DNA of 64,000 bases from Metellina segmentata (Eukaryota; Arthropoda; Arachnida; Araneae; Tetragnathidae). The stretch's first letter is position 1, and each line of letters starts with the position of its first letter. This document shows positions 42,452 to 53,211 of the stretch, piece after piece. Under the pieces are notes generated by a model. It saw only the letters and a program-made list of their open reading frames with translations, made no database searches and was not told the origin of the DNA. Where the stretch lies: positions 15,446,120 to 15,510,119 of the forward strand of contig OX375880.1 of the NCBI GenBank assembly GCA_947359465.1, given 5' to 3'. The position numbers and the translations under genes are program-made.

Positions 42452-42990
42452 CATTCTGACAGACCTTCAATGTCATTGACAACAAACATAGACCAGCCAA
42501 CTGCTCTTCTAGAATCGAAGAAGTCGGACAGCTTGTCAAATTAGAAGACAAAGACGTCACTTTGAAGTGGGTTCCTGCGCATAATGATATGTATTGCGAT
42601 GAAATGGCTGATACGTTAACTTAAGTGTCAACCACACTAGGTCCACATCCTTTGTCAAAAACTGTTTTCTCTAGATGTGTGGATAGGATTAGGAGACAGG
42701 CTCGGTCACATTGGCATATTTGATTGAGGAACACTGAAATGAATCGCCATCAGTTTCAGTTCGAGAGTGAGCCTAATGTACTCCATTCAACTTCAAATAT
42801 CCCCAGAACAGTTGCCACGTGTTCAGCTTAAAGCTGAAATAGACCATGTTGTAAATCAGCATTGTTGAATCGTTTTCACCTGGCCCATTCCAACAAGTGC
42901 CTCATTTGCCTTGATGAGGAAGAGAGCTACGAGTATATCTTGATCGACTGCACCGGAGAGGGCAATTTTAGAATTATCATAAAGAAAATT
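42452..42990 (+). pseudogene. LINE fragment: RNase H and zinc-knuckle-like C-terminus
   Basis: The plus strand reads 'EEVGQLVKLEDKDVTLKWVP' then 'AHNDMYCDEMADTLT', the C-terminal end of an RNase H domain of non-LTR retrotransposons (usual pattern W-I/V-P-A/S-H-x-G-x-x-G-N-E-x-A-D). A stop and frameshifts follow, then 'LLNRFHLAHSNKCLICLDEE' and 'ESYEYILIDC', the cysteine/histidine segment found after RNase H in Jockey/I-type elements. Glycine and asparagine of the motif are lost. This is debris of one element, not functional. Confidence 0.78.
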
Positions 42991-43094
42991 ATGATTAATC
43001 TTATTCTTACTGTTTTTTCTGATGTTCATTTTAAGTGTATTGTTTTGCTGGTATATAGAAGAGATCATGAAATCATTTTAACATTTTGACAATG

Positions 43095-44140
43095 GCTATA
43101 TATATAACTGGTGCGATTCTTATTACTTTCAAGGTATAACTGCTGTACTGGCCGTAGTCTAAATTCCTTTTTGGCACGATCAAGGTACAACTGCTGTACT
43201 GACCGTAGTCTAAATTCTTTCTTGGCGCGATTCTTATTACTTTCAAATTATAACTGCTGTACTGGCCCTAGTCTAAATTCCTTCTTGGCACGATCAAGGT
43301 GCAACTGCTGTACCGGCCGTAGTCTAAATTCTTTCTTGGTGCGATTCTTATTACTTTCAAGGTATAACTGCTGTACTGGCCGTAGTCTAAATTCCCTCTT
43401 GGCACGATCAAGGTACAACTGCTGTACCGGCCGTAGTCTAAATTCTTTCTTGGTGCGATTCTTATTACTTTCAAGGTATAACTGCTGTACTGGCCCTAGT
43501 CTAAATTCCCTCTTGGCACGATCAAGGTACAACTGCTGTACCGGCCGTAGTCTAAATTCTTTCTTGGTGCGATTCTTATTACTTTCAAGGTATAACTGCT
43601 GTACTGGCCGTAGTCTAAATTCCCTCTTGGCACGATCAAGGTACAACTGCTGTACCGGCCGTAGTCTCAATTCTTTCTTGGCGCGATTCTTATTACTTTC
43701 AAGGTATAACTGCTGTACTGGCCCTAGTCTAAATTCCCTCTTGGCACGATCAAGGTACAACTGCTGTACCGGCCGTAGTCTAAATTCTTTCTTGGTGCGA
43801 TTCTTATTACTTTCAAGGTATAACTGCTGTACTGGCCGTAGTCTAAATTCCCTCTTGGCACGATCAAGGTACAACTGCTGTACCGGCCGTAGTCTCAATT
43901 CTTTCTTGGCGCGATTCTTATTACTTTCAAGGTATAACTGCTGTACTGGCCCTAGTCTAAATTCCTTCTTGGCACGATCAAGGTACAACTGCTGTACCGA
44001 CCGTAGTCTCAATTCTTTCTTGGCGCGATTCTTATTACTTTCAAGGTATAACTGTTGTAATGGACGTAGTCTAAATTCCTTCTTGGCGCGATTAAGGTGC
44101 AACTGCTGTATCGGTCGTTGTCTAAAGGATGACGCGCGCC
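43095..44140 (+). repeat. 114-bp tandem array, nine units, open on both strands
   Basis: Each 114-bp unit has a 63-bp half (CGATTCTTATTACTTTCAAG, then a TAACTGCTGTACTGGCC-type core) and a 51-bp half (CGATCAAGG, then ACAACTGCTGTACCGGCCG), both ending TAGTCTAAATT. All three lengths are multiples of three. As a result a 347-codon frame is open on the plus strand (43111-44154) and a 320-codon frame on the minus strand (43248-44210). The plus product would be 'RYNCCTGRSLNSFL' repeats; the minus product basic 'KKEFRLRPVQQLYL' repeats. I know no such protein family and treat it as a minisatellite. Confidence 0.9.
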
Positions 44141-44439
44141 AGTCTTGTGTATGAAGATATAATGTAAAGATTATGGGATTTTGTGTTGAACCTAAAGCTT
44201 TTATGTGCATCTAAAGGAGATGACCTTCAGGGGCACATCTCTTTTAAGTGTACGCAATTCATGACCCGAGATACTCTAGTTATATTTTCTTTTCCCATGA
44301 AGTGTTTGGGGGATTTCTTTAGCCAATGGGGTCGCACTCCCGAGATACCTTAGCGTTCTTTATCTGCTTTCGTCCCACTACTTTGTTCCAAAATCCTCTT
44401 TTATTCCTAAACTGAAATTTTTTACTTGAGGTTACCTTC

Positions 44440-44493
44440 TGTTTGGCGCACTTCGGACAGATATCGCCCTTGCGACGTAAACCTCCAAATCAA
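44440..44493 (+). mobile_element. SINE-C 3' module
   Basis: TTCTGTTTGGCGCACTTCGG, ATCGCCCTTGCGACGTAAA and CCTCCAAATCAACCAACC match the SINE-C 3' end seen at 46560-46630. A SINE-B is inserted immediately after it. Confidence 0.6.
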
Positions 44494-44503
44494 CCAACCT
44501 AAA

Positions 44504-44820
44504 TGTAGGTAGGTAGTTAATTAGCGTCTCACAGGAGCAACGCAACAGGTTAGTGGGGAATTGACGAGATCAATACCCAAGATAAAGATCCTAGGACGAC
44601 GCCACGTAATTTTGAACCACTGTCAGAGGATGAGAACAACTCCGGAGTCTGGCACCCCACTCTCATTTGAATTTCAACACCACGTCAACGTAAAGACGTT
44701 GGAGGTGACGACAGATTTAGCTTTCACCAGCCCCCGTGTACACAACAGTCTTTGGCTGGACAGAGTTTCGAACTCGCAACCCTCCGGTCACTAAACCGTT
44801 GCTCTTGCAATCGGGCAATC
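44504..44820 (-). mobile_element. SINE-B, full length with 10-bp target duplication
   Basis: It is flanked by CCAACCTAAA (44494-44503, 44821-44830). On the minus strand: GGGATTGCCCGATTGCAAG, AGCAACGGTTTAGTGACCGG, GCGAGTTCGAAACTCTG (B-box region), CCAGCCAAAGACTGTTGTG, a core homologous to SINE-A, and the tail TTAATTAACTACCTACCTAC. At 317 bp this copy defines the SINE-B ends. The target is the SINE-C tail. Confidence 0.92.
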
Positions 44821-45404
44821 CCAACCTAAAAAAATGGGCCGCCGATGGCCCAAAGAATCAGAAAAGCAGATTTAAGAATGAAAGTAGGCTTCAAATATCG
44901 AGATTTTGGGACCCTCAACAAAACAAGGCAAAAAGAATAAATAAACTGTCGCACAGCGAATAAAAGAGAAATAAAAAAACCCAACCTGTTCAATTACGAT
45001 TTCTTCACGATTCAAAAAACGCTCGACACAGTTCCACAAAGAAAATACTCTATCTTCCATAGTCTCATACCGACTGCTTATGCTAATTCAAGTACATCCG
45101 CGAGTCCGCATTAAGTCAACAGTCTGCCTACACCCTCATATTGTGGCAGGGAGGTCCGGTCTGCCTTGAGTGCACTACAGGTGGGCCTCCCTCGATGGCA
45201 TCCAGCCCTGAAGGACTACTTCAGGTGAGGCGAGACGCTGGATTACAGAACCAGTGTTTTCCGAGTGAAGAATATTTGAGAAATCTCACGGAACTGTCTT
45301 TAATGTCAGCAAAAAGGAGTGGGAGAGTCCATTTCAGCATAGACATAGCTGACATTGGTTTCAGGGACATGTTCATAGCGGGTCGCGGAATGCTCTCAAC
45401 TCTC

Positions 45405-45480
45405 CAAGTGGTTTCGACGAGGTATCTCTTCTGGTCAATTTTGCAAATGACGAAATGTGTCGTCAAGACAAAACTGCCCT
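45405..45480 (+). repeat. GATATC family fragment, degenerate
   Basis: AAGTGGTTTCGACGAGGTAT, CTGGTCAATTTTGCAAATG and TGTCGTCAAGACAAAACTG align with the element at 56063; the palindrome is degraded. 44830-45404 upstream is unique sequence. Confidence 0.5.
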
Positions 45481-45559
45481 AACGATCTCCCATTGTAAAA
45501 ATTTGGAAATGGTGCCCTCAGAAGAACATTATATTCTATCCTCCCTTCTGTTTTACTCT

Positions 45560-45662
45560 CGCCAATCTTTCTGCTTTTTGCTTTGTTTTGTTGCCTTGTG
45601 TTTGACGCAGCTTGGCGAAATATCCTCATTGCAGCATAAAACCTCCAAACCAATCGAATGTG
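45560..45662 (+). mobile_element. SINE-C 3' module
   Basis: CCTTGTGTTTGACGCAGCTT, GGCGAAATATCC, CATTGCAGCATAAAACCTCC and AAACCAATCG match the SINE-C 3' end. Confidence 0.55.
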
Positions 45663-45732
45663 TCTCAATTAGATGTTTCTGGTGCAACGTGGCTAAACAT
45701 AACCTTGTGTGTGTATGTCCATTATACGTGAA

Positions 45733-46062
45733 CGACCAACCGGTCTTTTGGTTAAGGTGTTAGAATCTAAATTGGAAGGTTCCTGGTTTGAATCCGGGTC
45801 AGTGCGTGGATGTTTGTAAGCGTATGGTGTAGAGGCGGCTGGTGCACCTTAAATTTGTCATGGCCGAAAGTCCTTACGTTGGGTTGATGTGGACGGTTGG
45901 AGAGTGGATTGTCAGCTCAGGTGTTGCCACGTCATCTGACCGTGGTTCAAAATGACGTGGTGTAGTCCTCGGATCTTTCTCTTAGGGGATTGAAACCGGA
46001 CCGTCGTCAATAGCCCGTTGTGTTGCTCTGGTACGACGTTAATTAAAAAATTACCATTCACC
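45733..46062 (+). mobile_element. SINE-A, full length
   Basis: Head ACGACCAACCGGTCTTTTGG, TTAAGGTGTTAGAATC, B box GGTTTGAATCC, core AAATTTGTCATGGCCGAAAG, body and tail ATTACCATTCACCATTA. A possible short target repeat CCATTAT lies on both sides. Confidence 0.9.
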
Positions 46063-46129
46063 ATTATGTGGAGTCATGTTTTTGGCACCGGCATGGCCAA
46101 ATATGATCCTAGATGAAAAGAGGAATATT

Positions 46130-46632
46130 TTGCACTTGAAATTCAACCGCTTGCTTGAGTGCCGCAGGTTTGATTCCTCTCAGGTACATTCCTCCTCTTC
46201 TGTGGCGCCGACCAACCTGTCTGGTGGTTAAGGAGTTTGCCTCTTGATAGGAAGGTTCCTGGTTCTAATCCAGGTCAGTGCATGGATGTTTTTAAGCGTA
46301 TGGTGTGGAGGCGGCTGGTGCACTTTACATCTGTCGTGGCCGAAGTTGGGTTGGTGTGGAAATTTGGAGAGTGATGTGCCAGCTCAAATGGGGCCTCGTC
46401 ATCTGACTGTGGCTCAAAATTGCGTTTTGTTGTCCTCGGTAGGAGATTGATCCCGGATCGTCGTCAATAGCCAGTTCGTGTGTCTCCAGTACGACGTTAA
46501 TTAAAATTACCTTACATTTTCTGTGTCAGCAAAACGTTCATTGCGTGTGTCTAATGTATGTCGTGTCTAGCGCAGTATGGCCAAATATGGCCCTTGCGCC
46601 ATAAAACCTCAAATACAACCAACCACATTCTC
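46130..46632 (+). mobile_element. SINE-C split by SINE-A
   Basis: The head part (46150-46205) has GCCGCAGGTTTGATTCCTC and CATTCCTCCTCTTCTGTG. The rest (46513-46632) has TTTCTGTGTCAGCAAAACGT, AGCGCAGTATGGCCAAATAT, GGCCCTTGCGCCATAAAACC and CAACCAACCAC. A SINE-A lies between. The repeated TTCTGTG at the junctions is a likely remnant of the target duplication. Confidence 0.75.
46206..46512 (+). mobile_element. SINE-A, full length, nested in SINE-C
   Basis: Head CCGACCAACCTGTCTGGTGG, B box GGTTCTAATCC (one change), core ACATCTGTCGTGGCCGAAG, a short deletion before GGGTTGGTG, body and TTAATTAAAATTACC. Confidence 0.88.
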
Positions 46633-47221
46633 ATTAACGAGTTGCATTCGTAAAAACAAAACTTCCCTCGAGGAAAAACTCGCAGAATTTCGCAATATTT
46701 TGATTCGGATGAGGTAGCCAATAATAGAAAGCGTCCCATTCTCATGTGTGTATCTTCTCTCTCATATCTCCTCCCTTACAAATCTCCGGAAAAACTCCAA
46801 ACATGTCTCCATCGTGATATGTATTTAAATCTTATTAAAGTCAGCCTCCGCAGAGTGCGGAGCGCACCTCTGATTCCGCATGCATTCGCACTCCGAAAAT
46901 GTCGCCTCTTTGTGCCCCTTCGAGTGAAAACTTCGAAGACAACAAATACGTGTAACTCTATTTGTCAACTTTCTTTTTTCCCGAAGGGGAACTCCACCCT
47001 GCGACGCTGTTACGCAAGGGGGAGGGGGTGGAATAGACACGTGGATATCGGATATAATCTGTGCCTTATATGCAGATAAGTTTCCTGTCTTCTCGCAGCC
47101 TTAATCTCATTTCCTCCTCCGAGCTTTCTTTATTATGGGTACATCCGAGGCGTTTTCAGTGAGACAGTGGTCTATAAAGGGCGAGATGCTCGGCTGGAAG
47201 GGACTGTCTGTTGTAAACCTG

Positions 47222-47330
47222 TGGGGCTCGGTTGGAAGAGTAAGGGATTAGCAACCGAAGGATAGAGAGTTCGAATCCAACCAAAGACCGTCTTGTACAA
47301 AGAAAGGGGTGGGTGGGCATGAAAACGTGG
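47222..47330 (+). mobile_element. SINE-B head fragment
   Basis: GGGGCTCGGTTGGAAGAGT, AAGGGATTAGCAACCGAAGG, GAGAGTTCGAATCCAACC (B box GTTCGAATCC) and AAAGACCGTCTTGTACAAAG. It ends in a G-rich stretch. 46640-47220 upstream is unique with no recognised gene. Confidence 0.75.
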
Positions 47331-47599
47331 TAGTAAATGAGCAGTGTTTGCTATCACAGAGGCTCAGGTTGTTGTTGAAAGTTATTAGCATCGCACTGGC
47401 GATTCAACTATCAATCGTGGATCATCCATCGAAGTTGTAATTGTTTTTGTGTTCAAATCACGTCCGTCAGTTACCAATTTAGCAAACCGGAATGAAACAG
47501 CGCAACTTTGTCTACCAAAAATTACTCCATGGTGGAGTTGGGTTACACTGTTATATATACTACTCAATCGCAAGTTAATTTTTGTAGTGGTAGCTAAGC

Positions 47600-47940
47600 T
47601 CGCTAAGCCTCCATCAAGATCTGGTCAGCTTTGCTAATGACAAAGTACTTCGGCGATTCAACTACCAGGAGGTAAATCATCAGGAAGTTTTTTTCTCCTG
47701 ACCGTTTATCTTTGCGGGGAAAACTGCTCTGTAGTGGCTAGGCCTCTGGTTCAAAACACCAAGTCACCAAGCAGTCACCAAACCTGGGTAAGGGAAATTT
47801 GTTTTTTTCTTCTAAGATCTCCGTTTCACGTTGGAGTAATAGGGCAATTTTGTATCAGCGAGTTATCTCGTTTCTAGCAAAAGGGACCCTGATCTTGAAC
47901 GAGATATTTCGTCCATACACTTGGAAGGTTAAGAGGTGCA
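47600..47940 (+). repeat. Two GATATC-family fragments
   Basis: 47606-47672 reads CATCAAGATCTGGTCAGC, TTTGCTAATGACAAAGTAC and ends CAACTACCAGGAGG, the family right end. 47845-47935 has GCGAGTTATCTCG and AACGAGATATTTCGTCC. Both are eroded. Confidence 0.6.
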
Positions 47941-48339
47941 GAACTTGCTGATTGCTTTTTCTTTGAACTGTTCTTAGTTCTTTCTGACTTGCCACAATCG
48001 TTCATTAAGTTTATTTTGAAGGTCTGGGGGTTGTTTGTTCTCTTCTCTGGACTCCCCCCCTGTTTTTCTATTCATTATGCATTGCTGGACGGCATCTCCT
48101 CTTCCACTGCTCGAGATTATGCCTGATGACAGTGGCACTGATGCAGAGGGGTGGTTTTTGAAAAGTGATTACTCCAATAGTTCCTTGTAAAGCAAATGAG
48201 TGGAGTTGTGGGTTTGATGGGTACTTCTCTCTAAGGAGACAAGGGAATAATTCGGTTAATTTTTAAGATACTGTGCGAGGAAATTGATCGGTAGCGTCTA
48301 CTGGCTTTTCCTGTGGAAAGATTCATATATGTCACCAAA

Positions 48340-48545
48340 AATTTCTAGATTATGTCCAAGAAGTATTAGGTTAAATACTGAGTTTGTGTCCAAGTGTACA
48401 TGGAGGTACAGAAACAACATTTATCATTCCCTTTTTGGATATTGGTTCAAATAAATTTAAATGCTAAGTACGTGTCCAAGTAAATGACGAGTACTAATAC
48501 AACATGCGTCACTAGTTACTTGGATATTAGCTCATATAAGTGATA
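48340..48545 (+). repeat. Diverged direct repeat, ~125 bp spacing
   Basis: GTGTCCAAGTGTACATGG / GTGTCCAAGTAAATGACG, AACAACATTTATCATTCC / AATACAACATGCGTCAC and TTGGATATTGGTTCAAATAA / TTGGATATTAGCTCATATAA recur in order at about 70% identity. The surrounding 47940-48960 holds nothing else I recognise. Confidence 0.5.
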
Positions 48546-48980
48546 AAGTTGAGAGCTTCAGTTGTTTAGTCTCGGAAGTTAACATCAGAGATGGCACAGA
48601 ACCAGGAATATAGACAAAAGTACCCTATGATAACCGCTGTTTCTTTGGACTGGTTAGTTATTGGAAGCCAGGTAAGATGAAAGGAACAAAAATTTGAATT
48701 AAATATATGCTCTTCTTTGCCTCAGAACCTTGTACTATGATCCTGACTGTCGAAAATACACAGAAGGCGCTTGGTAAAAAGATTTAAAGAAATATATTTG
48801 GGGGCATACCAGGCAAATATAGTGTGCCAAAAAAACTTTAATTTCGAGTTATATCATCAATATTAAACAAACATCGAGATATTGCTAAATTTATTCAAAT
48901 ACAGAGATTGAGAAAGACAGGGCATATCAGAAAACCCGATGGAATAAGTACGAAAAAAATATATCCGGTCAGGCTAACTG

Positions 48981-49056
48981 GTAGGTAGTTAATTAACGTC
49001 ACACCGGTGCAACAAAACGGGTTATTGGCCAGGGATCAATCCCGAAGTGAAAGATA
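48981..49056 (-). mobile_element. SINE-B 3' fragment with target duplication
   Basis: It is flanked by CGGTCAGGCTAACTG (48966-48980) and CGGTCAGGCTAATTG (49057-49071). The insert begins with GTAGGTAGTTAATTAACGTC on the plus strand (TACC tail on the minus) and is truncated after TCCCGAAGTGAAAGATA. Confidence 0.9.
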
Positions 49057-49563
49057 CGGTCAGGCTAATTGAAGTAAGACCAATAGAAAGCTTCGATGAA
49101 TTGACTGTGAAGACAAGGAAGGACTAAGAACCAAAAACCAACTGTCAATTACTGGTCAAGATCGAATCATCGAGAAACCAAAGGTCCACATTGGGCTGTC
49201 AAGTCGATGATAGATACTAATATTGTCTTCTAGGGTAGGGTTGGTAATTGTTTGCTTTCCATTTAATTTAATCTTGGTTGCATTTGTCTCTACTTGTGTA
49301 GGATAGCTTTCTCTAACTTACCAATGAAAGATAAAAATAAATTAATTTCCTCGTTCTTTATTTTAAACGCTCCTGGTGGTTTATCTCCACCTCGAAAACT
49401 GTCTTGATGTCGACCACTGGTGCAAAAACCTGTTCCATGCTGTCACCAATTATGGGCAAATAATATATGTATTTCCTATTTGGGTTTCCATTCCCCTCTT
49501 TAGAGTAATAGGGTAATTTAGTCTCGCCATTGAAACAATTTTACATCAGAATATTGCATGTTA

Positions 49564-50112
49564 CACACTATGAAGACAGAAGTATTTGGACACTGCAGAA
49601 ATTCGGAGTAGGACCCATCTTAGCGTGGGTTGTTTTTCCTAGTTAGGGCTCGACCCATTGCTTTATGTACCTGGAACCATGAACGATGACGTGTACCATG
49701 ACGTTCTGGATAATTCCGCCTTGTCTACACTATGGCAATACTACGATGATGGATGTTACTTCCAGCAGGATCGAGCTCCGTGTCATACTGCAAAATATAT
49801 GCTGGACTGGTTTCCTGAAAATGAGGTGAATTTACTTGACTGGCTTGTTCAGAGCTCCGATCTTAATCCGATCGAGAACTTGTGGGACGAGCTGGAGCGA
49901 CGTTTACGACACCGCCGTGCACGCTCATCTTCGTGACAATCTCTTCTCACAGCCTTGCAAGAGGCATGGCGAGCTATTCCTGCCCAAACTTACAGAGAAC
50001 TTATGGAAAGTATGCCTCGAAGTGTTGCAGCTGTAATACAAGCAAAAGGAGGACCTACCCGTTACTAAATAGAATAATAAAGCCCTTCTTAAATACTTTT
50101 GTCCATATAGTG
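49564..50112 (+). mobile_element. Tc1-like deletion derivative
   Basis: Left end CACACTATGAAGACAGAAGT and right end (reversed) CACTATATGGACAAAAGT, flanked by TA. The plus strand encodes the second half of the transposase: 'FQQDRAPCHTAKYMLDWFPE' with the second Asp, 'VQSSDLNPIENLWDELERR' with the Glu, then a frameshift and the C-terminal helix region. The second Asp to Glu spacing is 34 (DD34E). The N-terminal half and first Asp are deleted. It resembles the minus-strand copy at 23818 but keeps the second Asp. Confidence 0.87.
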
Positions 50113-51540
50113 TATCCCTATGTTTAAAAACATTCGCAGAGAAACAACTTTTACGTGTGTTGCTTGATTTCTTGTTAATTTATAATAAGTAAAACTCTTT
50201 CGTTTTTAAAACTGCTTTTAAAAATTGACTTTTTTTCTATTTCCGCGAATTGAATATCGATCGCGAATATCGAAATTACGACTTGTGCAAAGAAACTTGC
50301 AATCCTTCACTTTTCTCATTTTCCCTGCTATTTAAGTATGTCAGCAGTGAAACAACTTTTACATGAAAAGTTTATAAATTTACATGAAAAGTTTATAATA
50401 TGTTTAAAAATTCAAATCATTTGCCTATTTATACAATTTCACGTTTGTTGGCAATGGAATGAATACTCGAGATTTACCTGTAGAAATCATGTATATTAGA
50501 TTAGTTTTCGAATTATAGAGAGAAAATATTACCAATAATAGATTTCCGAAATTCGCTTTGACTTCGTTGAAATTGAGTTTTACATTTGTAAACTTTAAAA
50601 TCTGTATATTTTTATGTTTTTTAAAAGCTATTTTACTCTATTAGTAGCTAAATAATTGCAAATTAAAATTATATGTTTACATCCAGAATATAAATCCTAT
50701 GATTGATTCAAATTTCTGAGTTTTTTTAGCGATAAAATTCAAATTTACATTAAACGTTATTTAATAAAATGTTAATAATACCTACCACAACTGGTTTACT
50801 ATACATTTAGTTGTGTTACTAGAGAAATTTTTTTTTGCGTAAAAGTATAATAGAAAATGTAAACTTCGTTGAAATTACTTGTTTTCGCTCTCCTTCACTT
50901 CCTTAAAATAACTGATATTTTTTTTTTATGGCCTCAATTTAAAAAAAAATCAAACTATATTAGTAACGTTTTTAGTTATTTTTTTTTCTGTAGTTACCAT
51001 AAAAAGTATTTAAAATTCAAAGTTAGAAATGAGTATACTGCTGATAATATTTTTCTAGCATCATTTATTCCAGGGACTTTTATGTTATTTTACTTTATTA
51101 GCAGTAGTGAAAACGTCAAACGAAATGTTTCTTACTACATGCTTTATCATCAGATACAGTTTCATATAATTATTTTGAGAAATTATTAGTCATAAAATAG
51201 TGAATTATTTAAAAATTTCCACAAAGTAAAGAACTTGAGAACATCAACTTTTGAAAGAAATATTCAGAAAAACTTTGAACTGTCAGCAATAAATTTTGCA
51301 GTTGAGCGACTCGAACCTTAACATCATGTTGTACTTGTAGTTATTGCTTTTATTTTTATACCATATTTAACTCACAGTAAACTATTATGTGAATATAAAC
51401 GTTGTATTCATATCAATGGATTGAAATAAGAAATGCAATGTGAATAGCACTTTACCATCTACCGATTTAAGCAATTATGAAAGTTTATTGCAGATGGAAT
51501 TAAATAAATCGCTATTAAATAGATAATGCCGGTAGATATA
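50113..51540. other. AT-rich unique stretch
   Basis: No recognised gene. AACAACTTTTACGTG at 50145 and AACAACTTTTACATG at 50353 begin two loosely similar segments, and ACATGAAAAGTTTATAA is repeated twice at 50362-50396. A 106-codon frame (50869-51189) is Phe/Ile/Tyr/Lys-rich as expected from composition. Confidence 0.5.
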
Positions 51541-51544
51541 TAAT

Positions 51545-51765
51545 GCAATTGGCGTCGGGGTCAGGGATCTATTACGAAGGGAAAGAGCCGAAGACAACGC
51601 CTAGTAATTTTGAAACAAGGTGAGACGGCGAGGTCAATACCTGAGCTGGAACCAGACTCTCTAAAATTCCACATCCCGCCAACGGACATTAGAGGCCGTG
51701 ACAGATTTAACTTGCACCAGCTTCAACGCACCCGAATGTCTGACTGGATCGCGTTTCGAACTGCA
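51545..51765 (-). mobile_element. SINE-B, old copy
   Basis: On the minus strand: CAGTTCGAAACGCGATCC, AGCTGGTGCAAGTTAAATC, TGTCACGGCCTCTAATGTC, GGAGAGTCTGGTTCCAGC and GGATCTATTACGAAGGG-type positions (complement) can be aligned. Both ends are eroded. Confidence 0.7.
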
Positions 51766-51774
51766 CTTTGAGAT

Positions 51775-52100
51775 TCTAGGAAACTACTTCGAGACTTTTC
51801 AACCTTGCAAGACAAAGGTTTCGATATTTTGTTTTGTTGGGTCACTGGTCACGTGGGAATAAAGAGAAACGAGCTTGCTGACAGTGTTGCGACGGCCACT
51901 TCCGTTACATTGCAACAAACAGTTCCTCTTAGTGACATCAAGATGTCCACAAAGGAGTTCGACAACTCCTTGTGGCAAGAGTCGTGGAACATGCATGTCG
52001 GCAACTAATTGCATTGTAAAAACCCCAACATTAATCAGTCGCCAGTGTCTCTAATGTGGATGACCGATGTCTGTCTACCACCTACTTAAAAAAAACACAT
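51775..52100 (+). pseudogene. LINE fragment with RNase H end
   Basis: The plus-strand frame (51805-52008) reads 'DKGFDILFCWVTGHVGIKRN' followed by 'ELADSVATATSV', the RNase H C-terminal motif W-V-x-G-H-V-G-I-x-x-N-E-L-A-D. Then 'VPLSDIKMSTKEF' and 'LWQESWNMH', the conserved region after RNase H in Jockey-type LINEs. A stop follows and the next ~80 bases ('SPVSLMWMTDVC') are out of frame. A second piece lies at 52315-52466. Confidence 0.82.
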
Positions 52101-52114
52101 GTCTTCGAAGCCAG

Positions 52115-52325
52115 TAAAAAATGGTAGGTAGCTGAATACCGTCGCATTGGAGGAATTATCGATGATTCGGGATTCATTGCGGAAGGCCTAAAATTCCCTC
52201 ACTTAGGCGTGGTGTGGAAGTTTGGAGAGTGGGATACCAGCTCAAGTGTTGACCTTGTCTTCTGACCGTGGTTTAAAATTGCCATCAGATCTTTCCCTTC
52301 GGGATTGATACCGGACTGTCACCAT
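52115..52325. mobile_element. SINE fragments inside the LINE remnant
   Basis: 52115-52190 is a minus-strand TACC-tailed 3' end (GGTAGGTAGCTGAATACCG). 52190-52325 is plus-strand core to near the 3' end (GCGTGGTGTGGAAGTTTGG, CTGACCGTGGTTTAAAATTG, GATACCGGACTGTCACCA). They separate two parts of the LINE debris. Confidence 0.65.
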
Positions 52326-52466
52326 AAATTAAACTTCATAAAACACCCCATTCATCAGTGGCCAGTGTCTATAATGCGTAGAACTGATGTCAAACGGACC
52401 CGACTTCTCACTGGCCATACAATTCACCCATCATCATCTTTAACTAAGAGAGCGCACCCAATTACA
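52315..52466 (+). pseudogene. LINE fragment, region after RNase H
   Basis: The frame 'KLNFIKHPIHQWPVSIMRR' and 'TDVKRTRLLTGHTIHPSSS' resembles the R-x-R-I/L-G-H-T segment near the end of Jockey-type ORF2. It is similar in position and wording (ATCAGTCGCCAGTGTCTCTA versus ATCAGTGGCCAGTGTCTATA) to 52035-52055, so the two pieces may be copies of one segment. Confidence 0.65.
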
Positions 52467-52563
52467 TCTCTCGGATCTTTCCCTTAAGGGACTGATCCCT
52501 TAAAAAACAGTCGTCAATAGCCCGTTTTGTTGCTCTAGTACTACGTTAATTAAAATTACCATT
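52467..52563 (+). mobile_element. SINE-A 3' end with 11-bp target duplication
   Basis: It is flanked by ACCCAATTACA (52456-52466, 52564-52574) and starts TCTCTCGGATCTTTCCC, ending ATTACCATT. It inserted into the LINE remnant. Confidence 0.88.
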
Positions 52564-52603
52564 ACCCAATTACAACTCATGCTCTTCTCATCTGTCTGTT
52601 TAT

Positions 52604-52907
52604 TGTCGACCATCCGGTCATGTGGGTTAAGGTGTTAGCCTCCAGATCGTACAGTTCTCGATTAGAATAGATATTTGTAAGCTTATAGTGTAGAAGCGGC
52701 TAGTGCACCTTAAATCTATCGTGGCCGAAAGTCCTTCCCTTGAGTTAGTTTGGAAGTTTGGAGAGTGAGGTGCCAGCTCAGGTGTTACCTCGTTATCTGA
52801 CCGTGGTTCAAAATGACGTGGTGTTGTCCTTGTATCCTTCCCATAGGGGATTGATAGTAGTCAATAGCCCGTTTTGTTGCTCTAGTACGACGTTAATTAA
52901 AAATTAC
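52604..52907 (+). mobile_element. SINE-A, full length but head eroded
   Basis: GTCGACCATCCGGTCATGTG, GGTTAAGGTGTTAGCCTCC, a B box changed to CGATTAGAAT, core AAATCTATCGTGGCCGAAAG and tail AAAAATTACC. Confidence 0.88.
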
Positions 52908-53035
52908 CAAATTTTCTGCTTATCACTTTTTACTTGTATGTCTTGATTTTAATAATCAACCTCTCAAATTATTTTAAAGTGAAATTTCGAATTTGCGAGA
53001 TTTGATTGGAGAGCATCCTTTTTCAAACATTTTTC

Positions 53036-53211
53036 TGGCGTGCAAGTTTGGAGAGTGGGGTGCCAGCTCAAGTGTTGCTTCGTCATCTGACCGTGGTTCA
53101 AAATTACGAGGTGTTGTCCTCGGATCTTTCCCTGAAGGGACTGCTCCCGGACCGTCGTCAATAGCCCGTTGTGTTGCTCTAGTACGACGTTAACTAAAAT
53201 TACCATTACCA
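53036..53211 (+). mobile_element. SINE-A, 5'-truncated, 13-bp target duplication
   Basis: It is flanked by TCAAACATTTTTC (53023-53035, 53212-53224). It begins after TGGCGTGCAAGTTTGG and ends ATTACCATTACCA. Confidence 0.93.

Noticed and set aside
50869..51189. 106-codon AT-rich frame
   Set aside because: Composition (Phe, Ile, Lys, Tyr) is what random AT-rich sequence gives; no motif and no supporting signals.
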